Shown here: piece by piece, positions 8,602-17,323 of the stretch
How positions within the stretch are numbered: the stretch's first letter is position 1
Layout of the letters: each line of letters opens with the position of its first letter
Assembly: GCA_964388955.1 (NCBI GenBank)
Contig: CAYMCO010000029.1
Location: 6,595 to 70,594, forward strand
DNA length: 64,000 nucleotides
Source: CAYMCO01 sp964388955
GTDB lineage: Bacteria; Chloroflexota; Anaerolineae; Anaerolineales; E44-bin32
Direction: 5' to 3'
Program-made: the position numbers and the translations under genes
The notes under the pieces: model-generated
Databases searched by the model: none
Told to the model about the DNA's origin: nothing
Seen by the model: only the letters and a program-made list of their open reading frames with translations

Positions 8602-9951
8602 CTAGCCGAGCTTCTCGTCGATCGTTCCCATCAGGCGAATCTGCACGTCCTCGAAAGGAATGCGGTCCATGATGGGGGCAAAGAAGCCGTCAATCATCAA
8701 TCGCTCCGCCTGCTTGCGCGGCAGGCCGCGGGTCATCAAATAGAAGACCGGCTCTTCTTCCAACCGCCCCACTGTTGCGCCGTGCGAGCAGCGCACATCG
8801 TCGGCCAATATCTCCAGCCCCGGGATCGAATCCGCTCGGGCGTTCTTGCTCAGCACCAGGTTGCGGTTTGCTTGATATCCATCGGTCTTCTGCGCACCTG
8901 GGGCAACATAGATCATCCCCTGCCAGACGGAGCGGCTTTCATCCACCAACGCGCCCTTGAAAAGCAGGTCGCTCGTCGTGTCGGCCGCCAGGTGATTCTG
9001 CTGGGTATCGTGGTCCAGATGCTGCTTCCCGCCGGCCATATAGAATCCGGACATACGGGTGTGCGAACCCTGACCTTCGAGGTCGATGTTCATGAAGCTC
9101 TTGGTGAGCTGACTGCCCACGCTGCCGAAGATCCAATCCAATCCGGCATCCTTCCCTATTCTCGCGCGTTCGTGCGTAAAGTTCCAAACGTGCTCGCCCC
9201 AGGTCTGTAGCTCCACGAAGTTCAGCTTTGCGCCTTCGCCCACCTGCACTTCCACGATTCCCGCATGAACGGATTCCCCGCTCGGTTCAGTGGGCGATGA
9301 GAATTCCACCGCCATCGTCGCCGACGCGTCCGCTTCGATGACGACCAGGATGTGGCTGAAATAGGCCAGGCCGCTTCCGGGCGCCCAGACCACGGCGTGC
9401 AGCGGGTCCTCCAACCGTACACCTCGCGGGACGTACAAGAAGGCCCCGCTGTCCGCCATCGCCGCGGCTAACGCGGCGAACTTGCCGCTGTCCGCAGGGA
9501 CGGTGGCACCCAAATGACGCTCCAGCAGGTCCCCGTGCTCCTGAATGGCCGTGGCCAGATCGCAGAAGATCACACCCTGTTCCTTGAACCGCTCCCGGCC
9601 GCCGAATTGCGTCTCCCTGCCTGGGCGCACCTGCATGAGAGCTGCCTGCTCCTCGCCGCCCATGGCCTGCTTGATGTCCGCATCCAAGGGAATATCCTCC
9701 ACCGGCCCCAAGCTGACCTTCCGAGAGGGCAGCGGGCGGATATCGGTGCGCCGCCACGGCTCATCCTTCAGGGTCGGCATGGGCGTTTCTTGATAGATTC
9801 GCCAGGCTTCGGAGCGGTAGCGCTCCATCCAGGCCGGCTCCTGCAGACTCCTGGAAATGGCATGCACATCTGCCGCCGAGAAGGGGAACTCCTCGGCGGC
9901 CTGTTGAACCCGGCTCTTGCTCGAGCCGCGACGGACAATACGTTTACTCAT
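8602..9951 (-). CDS. sufD: SufD, SufBCD scaffold subunit
   Basis: A 449-residue protein of the SufB/SufD beta-helix family, which partners SufB and the ATPase SufC to build and hand over Fe-S clusters. Family hallmarks near the C-terminus are present: PGLEILADDVRCSHGATVG and YLMTRGLPRKQAERLMIDGF. N-terminal helical part contains WMERYRSEAWRIYQETPMPT. It is shorter than SufB and lacks SufB's N-terminal region, which fixes the assignment. A 159-base gap with no gene separates it from sufB, and 156 gene-free bases follow before the unknown 98-aa gene. Confidence 0.95.
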   Translation of the reverse strand: MSKRIVRRGSSKSRVQQAAEEFPFSAADVHAISRSLQEPAWMERYRSEAWRIYQETPMPTLKDEPWRRTDIRPLPSRKVSLGPVEDIPLDADIKQAMGGEEQAALMQVRPGRETQFGGRERFKEQGVIFCDLATAIQEHGDLLERHLGATVPADSGKFAALAAAMADSGAFLYVPRGVRLEDPLHAVVWAPGSGLAYFSHILVVIEADASATMAVEFSSPTEPSGESVHAGIVEVQVGEGAKLNFVELQTWGEHVWNFTHERARIGKDAGLDWIFGSVGSQLTKSFMNIDLEGQGSHTRMSGFYMAGGKQHLDHDTQQNHLAADTTSDLLFKGALVDESRSVWQGMIYVAPGAQKTDGYQANRNLVLSKNARADSIPGLEILADDVRCSHGATVGRLEEEPVFYLMTRGLPRKQAERLMIDGFFAPIMDRIPFEDVQIRLMGTIDEKLG

Positions 9952-10110
9952 ATCTCGGGCTCATCCTCTTTGCTCGTCTCTTCTCAAATCGGCCGCCTTG
10001 CCTCGCTCCGATATGGCTGGCAACACCTCAGTAGCCCACATCAGGCAGTCATCCGATCCAGATCGCATTCGCGGGAGTTCGCAAGCCCAGTGCAGACAAC
10101 GGGCTCGGGG

Positions 10111-11523
10111 TTAGCCGATGGAGCCTTCCATCTGCAGCTGCACCAAGCGGTTCATCTCAACCGCATATTCCATTGGCAGCTCCTTCACCAGCGGTTCAAT
10201 GAAGCCCGAAACCACCATCGTCGTGGACTCTTCTTCACTCAACCCCCGGCTCATCAAATAGAAGAGTTGCTCCTCTCCCACTTTGCTTACCGAGGCCTCA
10301 TGGCCAATTGTGACGTCATCCTCGTCGATCTCAATATAGGGGTATGTGTCGGAGCGGGACTTGGGATCCAGCAGCAGCGCGTCGCACACCACGTTGGATT
10401 TCGAACCCACCGCGCCCTTATGCACCTTCAACAGTCCGCGATAGGAGGCCCGGCCGCCCGCCTTGCTGATCGACTTTGAGGTCACTTTGCTCGTTGTATA
10501 CGGCGCGACGTGGATCGCCTTTCCGCCCGCGTCCTGGTGCTGGCCCTCACCGGCGAACGCCATGGAGAGAATCTCTCCGTGCGCGCCCTTCCCTACCAGG
10601 TAGATCGATGGATACTTCATGGTCAACTTGCTTCCCAGATTGGCGTCCACCCACTCGTGCTGTGCCTCTTCATGAACGATGGCGCGCTGCGTCACCAGGT
10701 TGTATACGTTTGTTGACCAGTTTTGGATCGTCGTGTAGCGCGAACGCGCCCCGCGCTTGACCACGATTTCGATCACTCCGCTGTGGAAGGAATCCGTGCT
10801 GTAGATCGGCGCCGTGCAGCCTTCGACGTAGTGGACCTGAGCGCCCTCGTCCACGATGATGAGGGTTCTTTCGAACTGGCCCATGTTGGCAATGTTCAGC
10901 CGGAAATAGGCCTGCAGCGGCAGATCCACCTTCACGCCCGGCGGAACATAGATGAACGATCCGCCGGACCACACCGCGCTGTTCAAGGCCGCGAACTTGT
11001 TGTCGGTATATGGGATGACTGTGCCGAAGTACTCTCGGAACAGATCGGGGTGCCTTCGCAGCCCCTCCTCGATACTCAGGAAGATCACACCCTGCTCAGC
11101 CAGGTGCTCCTGCACCTTGTGGTAGACCATCTCGGATTCGTACTGCGCCCCCACACCCGCCAGGAATTTGCGCTCCGCCTCCGGGATTCCCAACCTCTCG
11201 AAGGTCTGCTTGATCTGGTCGGGGACGTCATCCCACGACTGGCCCTCTTGATCGGCCGGCCTCACGTAGTAGTAGATGTCATCCAGATTCAGTTTGCTCA
11301 GATCCCCGCCCCAGGTGGGTATCGGCCGCGCCATGAAGTGCTCCAACGCCTTCAGGCGGAAGTCCAACATCCATTTCGGCTCTTCCTTCATGGCGGATAT
11401 CTGTTCTACCACCCCGCGGTCCAACCCCTTGCGAGTCTTGAAAACCGAGACGTCGGGATCAGAGAACCCATACTTGTATTGTCCGATGCCCTTCAGTGCT
11501 TCTACATCCTGCCTGGTCGCCAT
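10111..11523 (-). CDS. sufB: SufB, SufBCD scaffold subunit
   Basis: A 470-residue SufB. Recognisable segments include YKYGFSDPDVSVFKTRKGLD at the N-terminus, YVEGCTAPIYSTDSFHSGVIE in the beta-helix, and the C-terminal YPYIEIDEDDVTIGHEASVSKVG with the conserved Cys/Glu/His region used for nascent cluster binding. It begins four bases after sufC, so translation is probably coupled. SufB with SufC and SufD forms the scaffold complex in the cytosol. Confidence 0.97.
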   Translation of the reverse strand: MATRQDVEALKGIGQYKYGFSDPDVSVFKTRKGLDRGVVEQISAMKEEPKWMLDFRLKALEHFMARPIPTWGGDLSKLNLDDIYYYVRPADQEGQSWDDVPDQIKQTFERLGIPEAERKFLAGVGAQYESEMVYHKVQEHLAEQGVIFLSIEEGLRRHPDLFREYFGTVIPYTDNKFAALNSAVWSGGSFIYVPPGVKVDLPLQAYFRLNIANMGQFERTLIIVDEGAQVHYVEGCTAPIYSTDSFHSGVIEIVVKRGARSRYTTIQNWSTNVYNLVTQRAIVHEEAQHEWVDANLGSKLTMKYPSIYLVGKGAHGEILSMAFAGEGQHQDAGGKAIHVAPYTTSKVTSKSISKAGGRASYRGLLKVHKGAVGSKSNVVCDALLLDPKSRSDTYPYIEIDEDDVTIGHEASVSKVGEEQLFYLMSRGLSEEESTTMVVSGFIEPLVKELPMEYAVEMNRLVQLQMEGSIG

Positions 11524-11527
11524 ATAC

Positions 11528-12313
11528 CTACCCCTCAGATACTAGGTCTGGTTCGTTTCGCTCACGCACCCAGTCGTACCCTTTCGCCTCCAGATGCTCT
11601 GCCAGTTCTGCGCCGCCGGATTCCACGATGCGGCCATCCAGCATCACATGCACGAAATTCGGTTTGATGTAATTCAATATCCTCTGATAGTGGGTGATGA
11701 TCAACACCCCCAGATCAGGCCCGGCCAAGGCATTCACCCCCGAGGCCACGATGCGCAGCGCGTCGATATCCAGGCCCGAATCGGTCTCATCCAGAATCGC
11801 GATCTCCGGCTCCAGGCTGGCTAGCTGCAGGATCTCCGCCCGCTTCTTCTCCCCTCCAGAGAAGCCGTCATTCAGATATCGGCCCGCGAACTCGTGCGGC
11901 ATTTTCAGCAGGTCCATCTTTTCCTTCAACATCTTGCGGAATTGCGGCACCGGGATTCCCTTGTCCTCCGGATCCGCCGCATGCCGCTTTGCGTTGATCG
12001 CCGTGCGCAGGAAGTTGGCCACCGACACGCCGGGGATCGATACCGGGTACTGGAATGCCAGGAACAGGCCCATCCGCGCCCGTTCATCCGGCCTCAAATC
12101 CAGGATGTTCTGCCCTTTGAACACGGCCTCTCCACTGATCACCTCGTAGTTGGGATGGCCCATCAACACATTTGCCAGGGTCGATTTTCCGGTCCCGTTG
12201 GGCCCCATCAAGGCATGGATCTCTCCGGGCCGCACCGTCAGGTAGACCCCCTTCAGGATTTCCTTGCCATCGATGCCTGCATGCAGGTCCTTGATCTCCA
12301 GCGTCTCTGCCAT
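11528..12313 (-). CDS. sufC: SufC, ABC-type ATPase of the SUF scaffold
   Basis: A 261-residue soluble ABC ATPase. Walker A is GPNGTGKST, the ABC signature is SGGEKKRAEI, and Walker B runs into AILDETDSGLDID, the SufC-specific form. No membrane segments. It is the first gene of the minus-strand SUF operon, with GGAGG six bases before the ATG and a strong promoter about 60 bases upstream. ATP hydrolysis by SufC drives rearrangement of the SufB-SufD pair during cluster assembly (family knowledge). Confidence 0.97.
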   Translation of the reverse strand: MAETLEIKDLHAGIDGKEILKGVYLTVRPGEIHALMGPNGTGKSTLANVLMGHPNYEVISGEAVFKGQNILDLRPDERARMGLFLAFQYPVSIPGVSVANFLRTAINAKRHAADPEDKGIPVPQFRKMLKEKMDLLKMPHEFAGRYLNDGFSGGEKKRAEILQLASLEPEIAILDETDSGLDIDALRIVASGVNALAGPDLGVLIITHYQRILNYIKPNFVHVMLDGRIVESGGAELAEHLEAKGYDWVRERNEPDLVSEG

Positions 12314-12372
12314 TCACTTCCTCCATATTAATCGACGCTTCGCCACCCATGAGGCCGGCGAACTCACGCGGC

Positions 12373-12401
12373 ATTATAGCACGCACCGCCAGGGCAGTCA
12401 A
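12373..12401 (-). promoter_or_regulatory. Promoter of the suf operon
   Basis: On the minus strand TTGACT (12401-12396) and TATAAT (12378-12373) are separated by exactly 17 bases, a near-consensus primary-sigma promoter. It gives a leader of about 50 bases before sufC. The -35 box is inside the dyad operator at 12397-12430. Confidence 0.85.
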
Positions 12402-12430
12402 TATTTATCATAAATATTTTAAATATTGAC
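12397..12430. promoter_or_regulatory. Dyad operator shared by the two divergent suf promoters
   Basis: GTCAATATTTA (12397-12407) and its exact reverse complement TAAATATTGAC (12420-12430) flank a 12-base centre. Nested within is a second perfect palindrome, AATATTTAT-C-ATAAATATT (12400-12418). Each outer arm contains the -35 box of one divergent promoter, so a dimer bound here would block both. The adjacent SufR-like regulator is the natural candidate ligand; binding itself is inferred. Confidence 0.75.
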
Positions 12431-12455
12431 AATTTTCGCCCGTACGTGCTATACT
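12426..12455 (+). promoter_or_regulatory. Promoter of the SufR-like gene (leaderless)
   Basis: TTGACA (12426-12431), 18 bases, TATACT (12450-12455). The ATG at 12462 comes only six bases after the -10 box, so transcription would start at or next to the start codon, and no Shine-Dalgarno sequence is available. Confidence 0.8.
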
Positions 12456-12461
12456 GCCCTC

Positions 12462-13094
12462 ATGGCAACACAGACTCGGGATGTGATACTGCGCACTCTG
12501 CGCTCCAAAGGCAAGTGCGATATCAAGGAGCTCGCTGAGGCCGCTGGCGTTTCCCCCGTCTCCGTGCGCCATCACATCTCCAACTTGCTGGCCGATCAAC
12601 TCATCGACGCGGAAGAGGTCCGCCAGGGCGTCGGCCGGCCGCATTATGTCTACTCACTCACCGAGTTGGGGATGGAGCGTTTTCCCAAGCGATACGTGCG
12701 TCTCACAAACCGCCTGCTGGAAGAGATGAAGGACGTGCTCCCCGAGGAGAAGATCCGGCAGTTGCTCGAGGGGATCTCAGCCAGCATGGCGGAGGAATAT
12801 GCCGGCGCCCTCCAGGGGCAGCCGCTCCCCGAGCGCATCCGGCGCTTGCTCGACTTCCTGACCGAAGAGGGCTTTGAGGCGGAGCTGCATGACAAAGGCG
12901 ACCACCTGGTGGTGCGCGAGCTTTCCTGCCCCTATGTGCACCTGAGCATGCGCCACCCGGAAATCTGCAACGTCGATCGGGATTTCATCGCCACTGCCCT
13001 GTCCCTGCCGGTCGAGCGAGTGAACTGCCTCGCCAGCGGGGATTCTTTCTGCACTTTCGAGGTGAAACTGGGAGAGCTCTTGGAGGAGGCGTGA
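12462..13094 (+). CDS. sufR: SufR-like Fe-S-sensing transcriptional regulator
   Basis: A 210-residue regulator. Residues 5-70 form a winged helix (DIKELAEAAGVSPVSVRHHISNL, then a GRPHYVYSLT wing). The C-terminal half carries four cysteines at 156, 169, 189 and 197 (C-x12-C-x19-C-x7-C), the arrangement expected for cluster ligands in SufR-type repressors; C19 in the DNA-binding domain is extra. It is divergent from sufC across a palindromic operator and followed four bases later by a SufT-like gene. Known SufR proteins repress suf when holding a [4Fe-4S] cluster and release on its loss. Start is the ATG at 12462; an upstream in-frame ATG at 12426 lies inside the promoter and is unlikely. Confidence 0.88.
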   Translation: MATQTRDVILRTLRSKGKCDIKELAEAAGVSPVSVRHHISNLLADQLIDAEEVRQGVGRPHYVYSLTELGMERFPKRYVRLTNRLLEEMKDVLPEEKIRQLLEGISASMAEEYAGALQGQPLPERIRRLLDFLTEEGFEAELHDKGDHLVVRELSCPYVHLSMRHPEICNVDRDFIATALSLPVERVNCLASGDSFCTFEVKLGELLEEA

Positions 13095-13098
13095 CGGT

Positions 13099-13446
13099 GT
13101 GAGCGAAGAGGCCGCTGTTCCGAAGACCCTGTGGGAAGTAGATTCGACCCACGCCGAGTTGGGGCAGAAGATCCGCGCAGGGCTGCGGGAAATCAAAGAT
13201 CCCGAGCTGGGGTTGAACGTCATTGAACTCGGCCTGGTCCGCGAGGTGCGCATCGAGGATTCCACGGTCAGGGTGCGCATGATCCTGACCACGCCCTTCT
13301 GCCCCTACGGTCCGGCGTTGCTCGACCAGACCCGTTTGCAGGTGGAGCAAATGGCTGAGATGGACGCCACCATCGAATTGGGTATGGAGCCCTGGCATCC
13401 ACAGCTCATGGAGGAGGGCGCCGCCGCGGACTGGGGTTTCTTCTAA
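13099..13446 (+). CDS. sufT: SufT-like MIP18/DUF59 family protein
   Basis: A 115-residue protein of the MIP18 (DUF59) family, whose members help mature Fe-S proteins. The family signature is seen as IKDPELGLNVIELGLV, and the cysteine in TTPFCPYGP sits where family members have a conserved reactive Cys. It starts with GTG four bases after the sufR stop, with GGAGG inside the end of sufR, so the two are co-translated. A strong hairpin follows. Its position beside sufR agrees with actinobacterial SUF clusters ending in sufT. Confidence 0.88.
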   Translation: MSEEAAVPKTLWEVDSTHAELGQKIRAGLREIKDPELGLNVIELGLVREVRIEDSTVRVRMILTTPFCPYGPALLDQTRLQVEQMAEMDATIELGMEPWHPQLMEEGAAADWGFF

Positions 13447-13471
13447 CCCAAAGGCTGTGCCCATCCGTCCA

Positions 13472-13497
13472 AACCGGCCGGCGCTTTCCGGCCGGTT
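13472..13497. terminator. Convergent hairpin terminator
   Basis: AACCGGCCGG and CCGGCCGGTT form a perfect 10-bp stem with a six-base loop between two converging genes (sufT-like and the small membrane protein). A short T-run follows only weakly on either side, so efficiency is uncertain. Confidence 0.65.
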
Positions 13498-13529
13498 GCT
13501 GTTTCGGCGATGCGCGCTCACGGCAGAGG

Positions 13530-13835
13530 CTAGGCCCGGTCCACCTGCATCTCTCGCTCTTGTCCCTGCCGTCCAGCGATTCCCAACAGCCCCAGCATTG
13601 CGATGAGCAGGCGAAAGGCCATGCCCAGGGAGGCGGCGATCAACGCAAAGACGACCACCGCCAGGAACAAAAGCGTCCACTGCGAGGGGAGATCCCCTTG
13701 CTGATAGGTTACAATCCGGCCACGCAGCCGGCGGACGAAATTCGGGTTGGGCGACACGGGCACGAGCGTCTCCTCAAGCAAGCCCACCAATTCGCGCATG
13801 CCGATTGAGACGCCTGAGGATTTCTTCGCACTCAT
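13530..13835 (-). CDS. Small membrane protein, possible sigma-factor partner
   Basis: 101 residues from the ATG at 13835 (GGAG six bases upstream); the frame also offers an ATG at 13847. Residues 1-50 are soluble (MRELVGLLEETLVPVSPNPNFVRRLRGRI), followed by one long or two short hydrophobic segments (about 56-86) and a charged tail. It is last in the moxR-DUF58-DUF4129-ECF operon, directly after the sigma factor gene. A single-pass protein with a short cytosolic head beside an ECF sigma factor could be an anti-sigma or tether. I see no zinc-binding anti-sigma motif, so this stays a guess. Confidence 0.6.
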   Translation of the reverse strand: MSAKKSSGVSIGMRELVGLLEETLVPVSPNPNFVRRLRGRIVTYQQGDLPSQWTLLFLAVVVFALIAASLGMAFRLLIAMLGLLGIAGRQGQEREMQVDRA

Positions 13836-13901
13836 CTTCCGCTCCATTTGATCGGGGAGCAGGGGCTGCCAAGTGCTGTCATCTCCCCACCATCTCCCCT
13901 C

Positions 13902-14522
13902 CTACCGCTCCAGGCCCTCGCCCTGGAGATCCTCGCCTGATCCGGTTTGGGCAATCGCCTCCGCCAGATCCTCCCTCAGGGCGTTCAAGGTCCGGTGATA
14001 CAGGCTCTTGATGGCCCCCTCCGTTCGGCCCATGATCTCACCGATTTGCGCGTTGGAGAGGCGCTCTACGAATTTCAGAATCAGCAGCTGCTGCCGATCT
14101 GCCGGCAGGCCACGAACGACCTCCAAGAGGATGTCTCGCTCCTCATGCGAAATCGCCTCCGTCTCCGGGTGACTGCTCGCCCCCGTGATCAGCATCCGCT
14201 CATCCAATGCAACCACGGGGCGCCGGTTTCGATCCCGATGCCAATTGGCGACCAGATTGTGGGCGATGCGGTAGAGCCAGGCCGAAAAGGGCACCCCCTT
14301 GTCCTTGAACTGAGGGATGTGATGCAGCGCGCGCTCGAACACGCGCGCCGTCAGATCCTCCGCCACATGGCTGTTCCCGGTCCGGTAGTATACGTAGCTG
14401 TAGATCCTCTCCACGTGCTGCTCGTACAGCTCGCCGAAGGCTGACGGATCCTTCTTCGCCCGGCGGACCATGGCCCGCTCATCATCCCGCGGGTCTCCTT
14501 GGCGCTCATCCGCCTCTGGCAT
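13902..14522 (-). CDS. ECF-family RNA polymerase sigma factor
   Basis: A 206-residue sigma-70 family protein. Region 2 is clear (FGELYEQHVERIYSYVYYRTG, then AEDLTARVFERAL, and WLYRIAHNLVANWHRDR for region 2.4). Region 4 contains LPADRQQLLILKFVERLSNAQIGEIMGRTEGAIKSLYHRTL, a typical helix-turn-helix, in which the stretch QIGEIMGRTEGAIKSL is the recognition part. It lies 41 bases after the DUF4129 gene and before a small membrane protein. Which signal controls it is not visible. Confidence 0.9.
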   Translation of the reverse strand: MPEADERQGDPRDDERAMVRRAKKDPSAFGELYEQHVERIYSYVYYRTGNSHVAEDLTARVFERALHHIPQFKDKGVPFSAWLYRIAHNLVANWHRDRNRRPVVALDERMLITGASSHPETEAISHEERDILLEVVRGLPADRQQLLILKFVERLSNAQIGEIMGRTEGAIKSLYHRTLNALREDLAEAIAQTGSGEDLQGEGLER

Positions 14523-14563
14523 AGCCGTCGCTCACCTATACAAACCCCGCCCATTGCCAATAG

Positions 14564-16111
14564 TTATACAACTTCATCCCCCGCTTCAGTCCTCCCGGCA
14601 CCCGCCTCCTCAGCCGCACCGTCCGGCGCCCGTTTGCGCATCACCTCCGTTCGCAGGTGTTGCCAGCTGCTTCGAACCCCTTGCAGGTCGATAACCTCGT
14701 CTGGGAACTCCCCGTAGCGCACCTTGTTGTACGCCTGGGTGATCAGCAGCGCCGCTGATTGGGCGTCGGGGTAGCTGAGTCGCAGACGGGAGGAGAACTC
14801 AAGTGGGGTCTCCGATGGCCTGCGCTCAATCCCACGCTCCGCCGCCAGCCGTAGGAACCGGGCGTATATCCGCCTGACGACGGATTCCAGCCAGCGCCTG
14901 CGCAAACCTGCCGCGAAACGCCGCGGGTCCAACGCCTCGCCCGCTCGGCGGAGGCGGTTCCGCAGATCATCCATGAGCGCCTGGCGCGAAAAGAGGCTTT
15001 CTCCCTCATCCGAGTCTTCCGCCCCAGACCGCCCCCCCTCCCGGCGCGCGAAAAGCACTACCCCGACCACCACCACAAGAAGAATGGCGCCCAACAGCAG
15101 CAAGATCAGGGTCTCCCCATGCGCGTTGATCCATGCGATCCAACCGGCATCCGCGCCGGTCCGGCGCTGGAGCTCGGACATCCAGTCCTGCACCTCGTTC
15201 AGATCCAGAGGCCTCGGGATCTGGGTCTCATCGCCCGGATTGAAACTGCGCAGCGCCTGATAGATGGTGAGAAAAAGCACGAATAGCACCGGCGCCAGCA
15301 CGAGCTGCAGCAGGGCGAACAGCCCCTTTCCGAACGTGCGCGCGACGTCGAACGCGGCGGAGGTGCCAAGCACCCTGCCTGCGAGGGCACCGGCGGCAAT
15401 GGTCAACAACACCAGGGCCGCCAATCCCAACGCCCAGCCCCGGCCGAAGGGGTTCTGCCGCGCCCCGGGACCTCGGGCGATGCTCTGGGCGCGGCTGATC
15501 GACATGGCCAGCAGCGCGGCGCCAAAGGCCAGCGGCAGGATTTCCAGCAGCGGCCGTACTCCGCCGCCTCGCTGGAATACTCCCTCGATCGCGAGCAACA
15601 ACACAATCAACCGGAAGCGAAAGCCCACCCCCTGAGGCGACAATGGGGACGCCCCAGCTGCCGCGCCGCCGCGCCACCACGCGTATACAACGCCCATCAG
15701 CACGACGATGACCACCACCAGCCGGTCGATCACCAAGTCCACCAGCCGGATGGGATCCGCGAACAACACCCCCAAGCTCGTATCCAGATTGGATAGGATT
15801 ATCGCCTGCATGGCAATCGCCAACAGTCCCAGCAGGGCCATGGTTTGAACCACATCTCGCAGAATCGCCGGGAGCCCTGCGCCCGCCATCCAGCGATTGC
15901 CATACAGCGCCAGCAGGGCGATGGCGGCCAGCAGCGCCGTCGCGCCGAAAGTGCTCCATCCTCGCAGCGGTGACATTGTCGTCCGGAAGACCGGGACAAC
16001 CCAGCTCAACTCCATCAACAACGCGAAGTAAATCCCCAGCTCATGCTGCGTCGCCCACCTGAAGAGCCCGCCCCCTTGACGGGTCCCGCTCTCGGCTGCA
16101 GTTCCGGTCAT
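14564..16111 (-). CDS. DUF4129 multi-pass membrane protein
   Basis: A 515-residue protein with an N-terminal membrane domain of about nine helices (residues 25-300), then a linker and another hydrophobic segment near 345 (ETLILLLLGAILLVVVVGVV). The C-terminal cytosolic DUF4129-type helical domain runs about 400-490 (RRPSETPLEFSSRL ... AALLITQAYNKVRYGEFP). Such domains are usually found beside, or fused to, transglutaminase-like and DUF58 proteins. Its ATG overlaps the DUF58 stop by four bases, so translation is coupled. No transglutaminase domain is present here. Function unknown; a membrane-associated complex with MoxR and DUF58 is inferred. Confidence 0.8.
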   Translation of the reverse strand: MTGTAAESGTRQGGGLFRWATQHELGIYFALLMELSWVVPVFRTTMSPLRGWSTFGATALLAAIALLALYGNRWMAGAGLPAILRDVVQTMALLGLLAIAMQAIILSNLDTSLGVLFADPIRLVDLVIDRLVVVIVVLMGVVYAWWRGGAAAGASPLSPQGVGFRFRLIVLLLAIEGVFQRGGGVRPLLEILPLAFGAALLAMSISRAQSIARGPGARQNPFGRGWALGLAALVLLTIAAGALAGRVLGTSAAFDVARTFGKGLFALLQLVLAPVLFVLFLTIYQALRSFNPGDETQIPRPLDLNEVQDWMSELQRRTGADAGWIAWINAHGETLILLLLGAILLVVVVGVVLFARREGGRSGAEDSDEGESLFSRQALMDDLRNRLRRAGEALDPRRFAAGLRRRWLESVVRRIYARFLRLAAERGIERRPSETPLEFSSRLRLSYPDAQSAALLITQAYNKVRYGEFPDEVIDLQGVRSSWQHLRTEVMRKRAPDGAAEEAGAGRTEAGDEVV

Positions 16112-17319
16112 GGCACCACCTCGAACTGGTCCAACGGCCGATGAATAACATCCACACCCGGGACAAACGGCGGTGCTTCCTCAGCCAGTGAGAAGACCAC
16201 GCACCGCCGTGTGCGGGCCCGGAGGCGGAGAAGCGCTTCCAGCAATTCTGGAGGCGTAATGCCGGTGACCACCAGCAACGTCGAGCCGTACTCCAGATGC
16301 GGAGCCTGCTGAAGCAGGAATTGTTCAAAGGGCGCAGATACGAACGGGGTCAACGCAGCCAGCATCTCGAGGATTTGCGGGAGATGGCGTGGGGACCGCC
16401 CCGGCGGGATCCGAAAAGGCTGTGCCCCACGGGCCACCGCCCCGTTGGATATCAAGCCCACCCTGAATCCCTGCTCGTAAGCTTCCATGATCAGGGAGGC
16501 CGCGGTCACCACCAGCGCCTCCAGCATTTCGGGCAGATACCCCATCCAATAGCGGGCCAAGGTGGTCACGTTGAGACAGACGATCAGATCCGTGCCCGAC
16601 ACCGGCTGGAACACCCGGCTCTGCAGCTCACCGGTGCGTGCGGTAGCGGGCCAATGGATACGGCGAAATCCATCCTGCGGTTGATAGTCCCGCACTCCGA
16701 TCGGTTGGGTGACATCTTCGAACAGCCTGCGCCGGCTGCTCCGCACCCCAAAGGGATCCTCGGCCCGCAGGCCCAACTCACGCACCGGCCGGACCTTCGG
16801 GAAGACCACCAATTGCTCCTGCTTCTCCCCCACCTTCTCCGAATAGAAGAGCCCAAAAGGGTCGCCGGATCGCAGCATCACCGGCCCGACTCGATACAAA
16901 CCCCGGGTCCTAAAGAGCAGTTCAAAGGAACGCCGCACCTTGGCGAAGCCGCGCATCACGAGCACCAGACTTAGGGCGCCTTCGCCGCCCCCCTCTCCCT
17001 GCTCCGAAAAGGCCGCGTCCGTCGGGCTGACCTCATACGGCCATGGATCAACGCATTTCAGCCACGCCAGGGGGAAGAGTTTACGGTTTTCCACCTCGAT
17101 TTCTACGCCCACGCTCTCGCCTGGAAAGGCCCGCCGGTACTGCGGGCGGCGGGCATGGCGCACCTCTCGCAGAGCCTCGCGGTTCCACAACCAGGAGAAT
17201 GCCAGCACGACACCCATCATTCCGACCAGCGCCAGCACACCGGTCGAGCCGAGCAGGTAGCCAAGTATTAAGAGGAAGACCGTCAGCCGTACCCAGGCCT
17301 CGCTCAGCGTTACCCGCAT
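16108..17319 (-). CDS. DUF58 domain protein
   Basis: 403 residues. Two N-terminal hydrophobic helices (about 10-45) lead to a beta-rich part and the DUF58 core (FEDVTQPIGVRDYQPQDGFRRIHWPATARTGELQSRVF), the family's most conserved stretch. After it comes a von Willebrand A-like domain (DLIVCLNVTTL ... ). In DUF58-MoxR pairs a MIDAS-type D-x-S-x-S is often present; here the equivalent is DLIVCLNVT, so the canonical metal site looks lost. The start at 17319 lies four bases after the MoxR stop. An upstream in-frame start at 17367 would overlap moxR. Confidence 0.85.
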   Translation of the reverse strand: MRVTLSEAWVRLTVFLLILGYLLGSTGVLALVGMMGVVLAFSWLWNREALREVRHARRPQYRRAFPGESVGVEIEVENRKLFPLAWLKCVDPWPYEVSPTDAAFSEQGEGGGEGALSLVLVMRGFAKVRRSFELLFRTRGLYRVGPVMLRSGDPFGLFYSEKVGEKQEQLVVFPKVRPVRELGLRAEDPFGVRSSRRRLFEDVTQPIGVRDYQPQDGFRRIHWPATARTGELQSRVFQPVSGTDLIVCLNVTTLARYWMGYLPEMLEALVVTAASLIMEAYEQGFRVGLISNGAVARGAQPFRIPPGRSPRHLPQILEMLAALTPFVSAPFEQFLLQQAPHLEYGSTLLVVTGITPPELLEALLRLRARTRRCVVFSLAEEAPPFVPGVDVIHRPLDQFEVVP

Positions 17320-17323
17320 ACAC

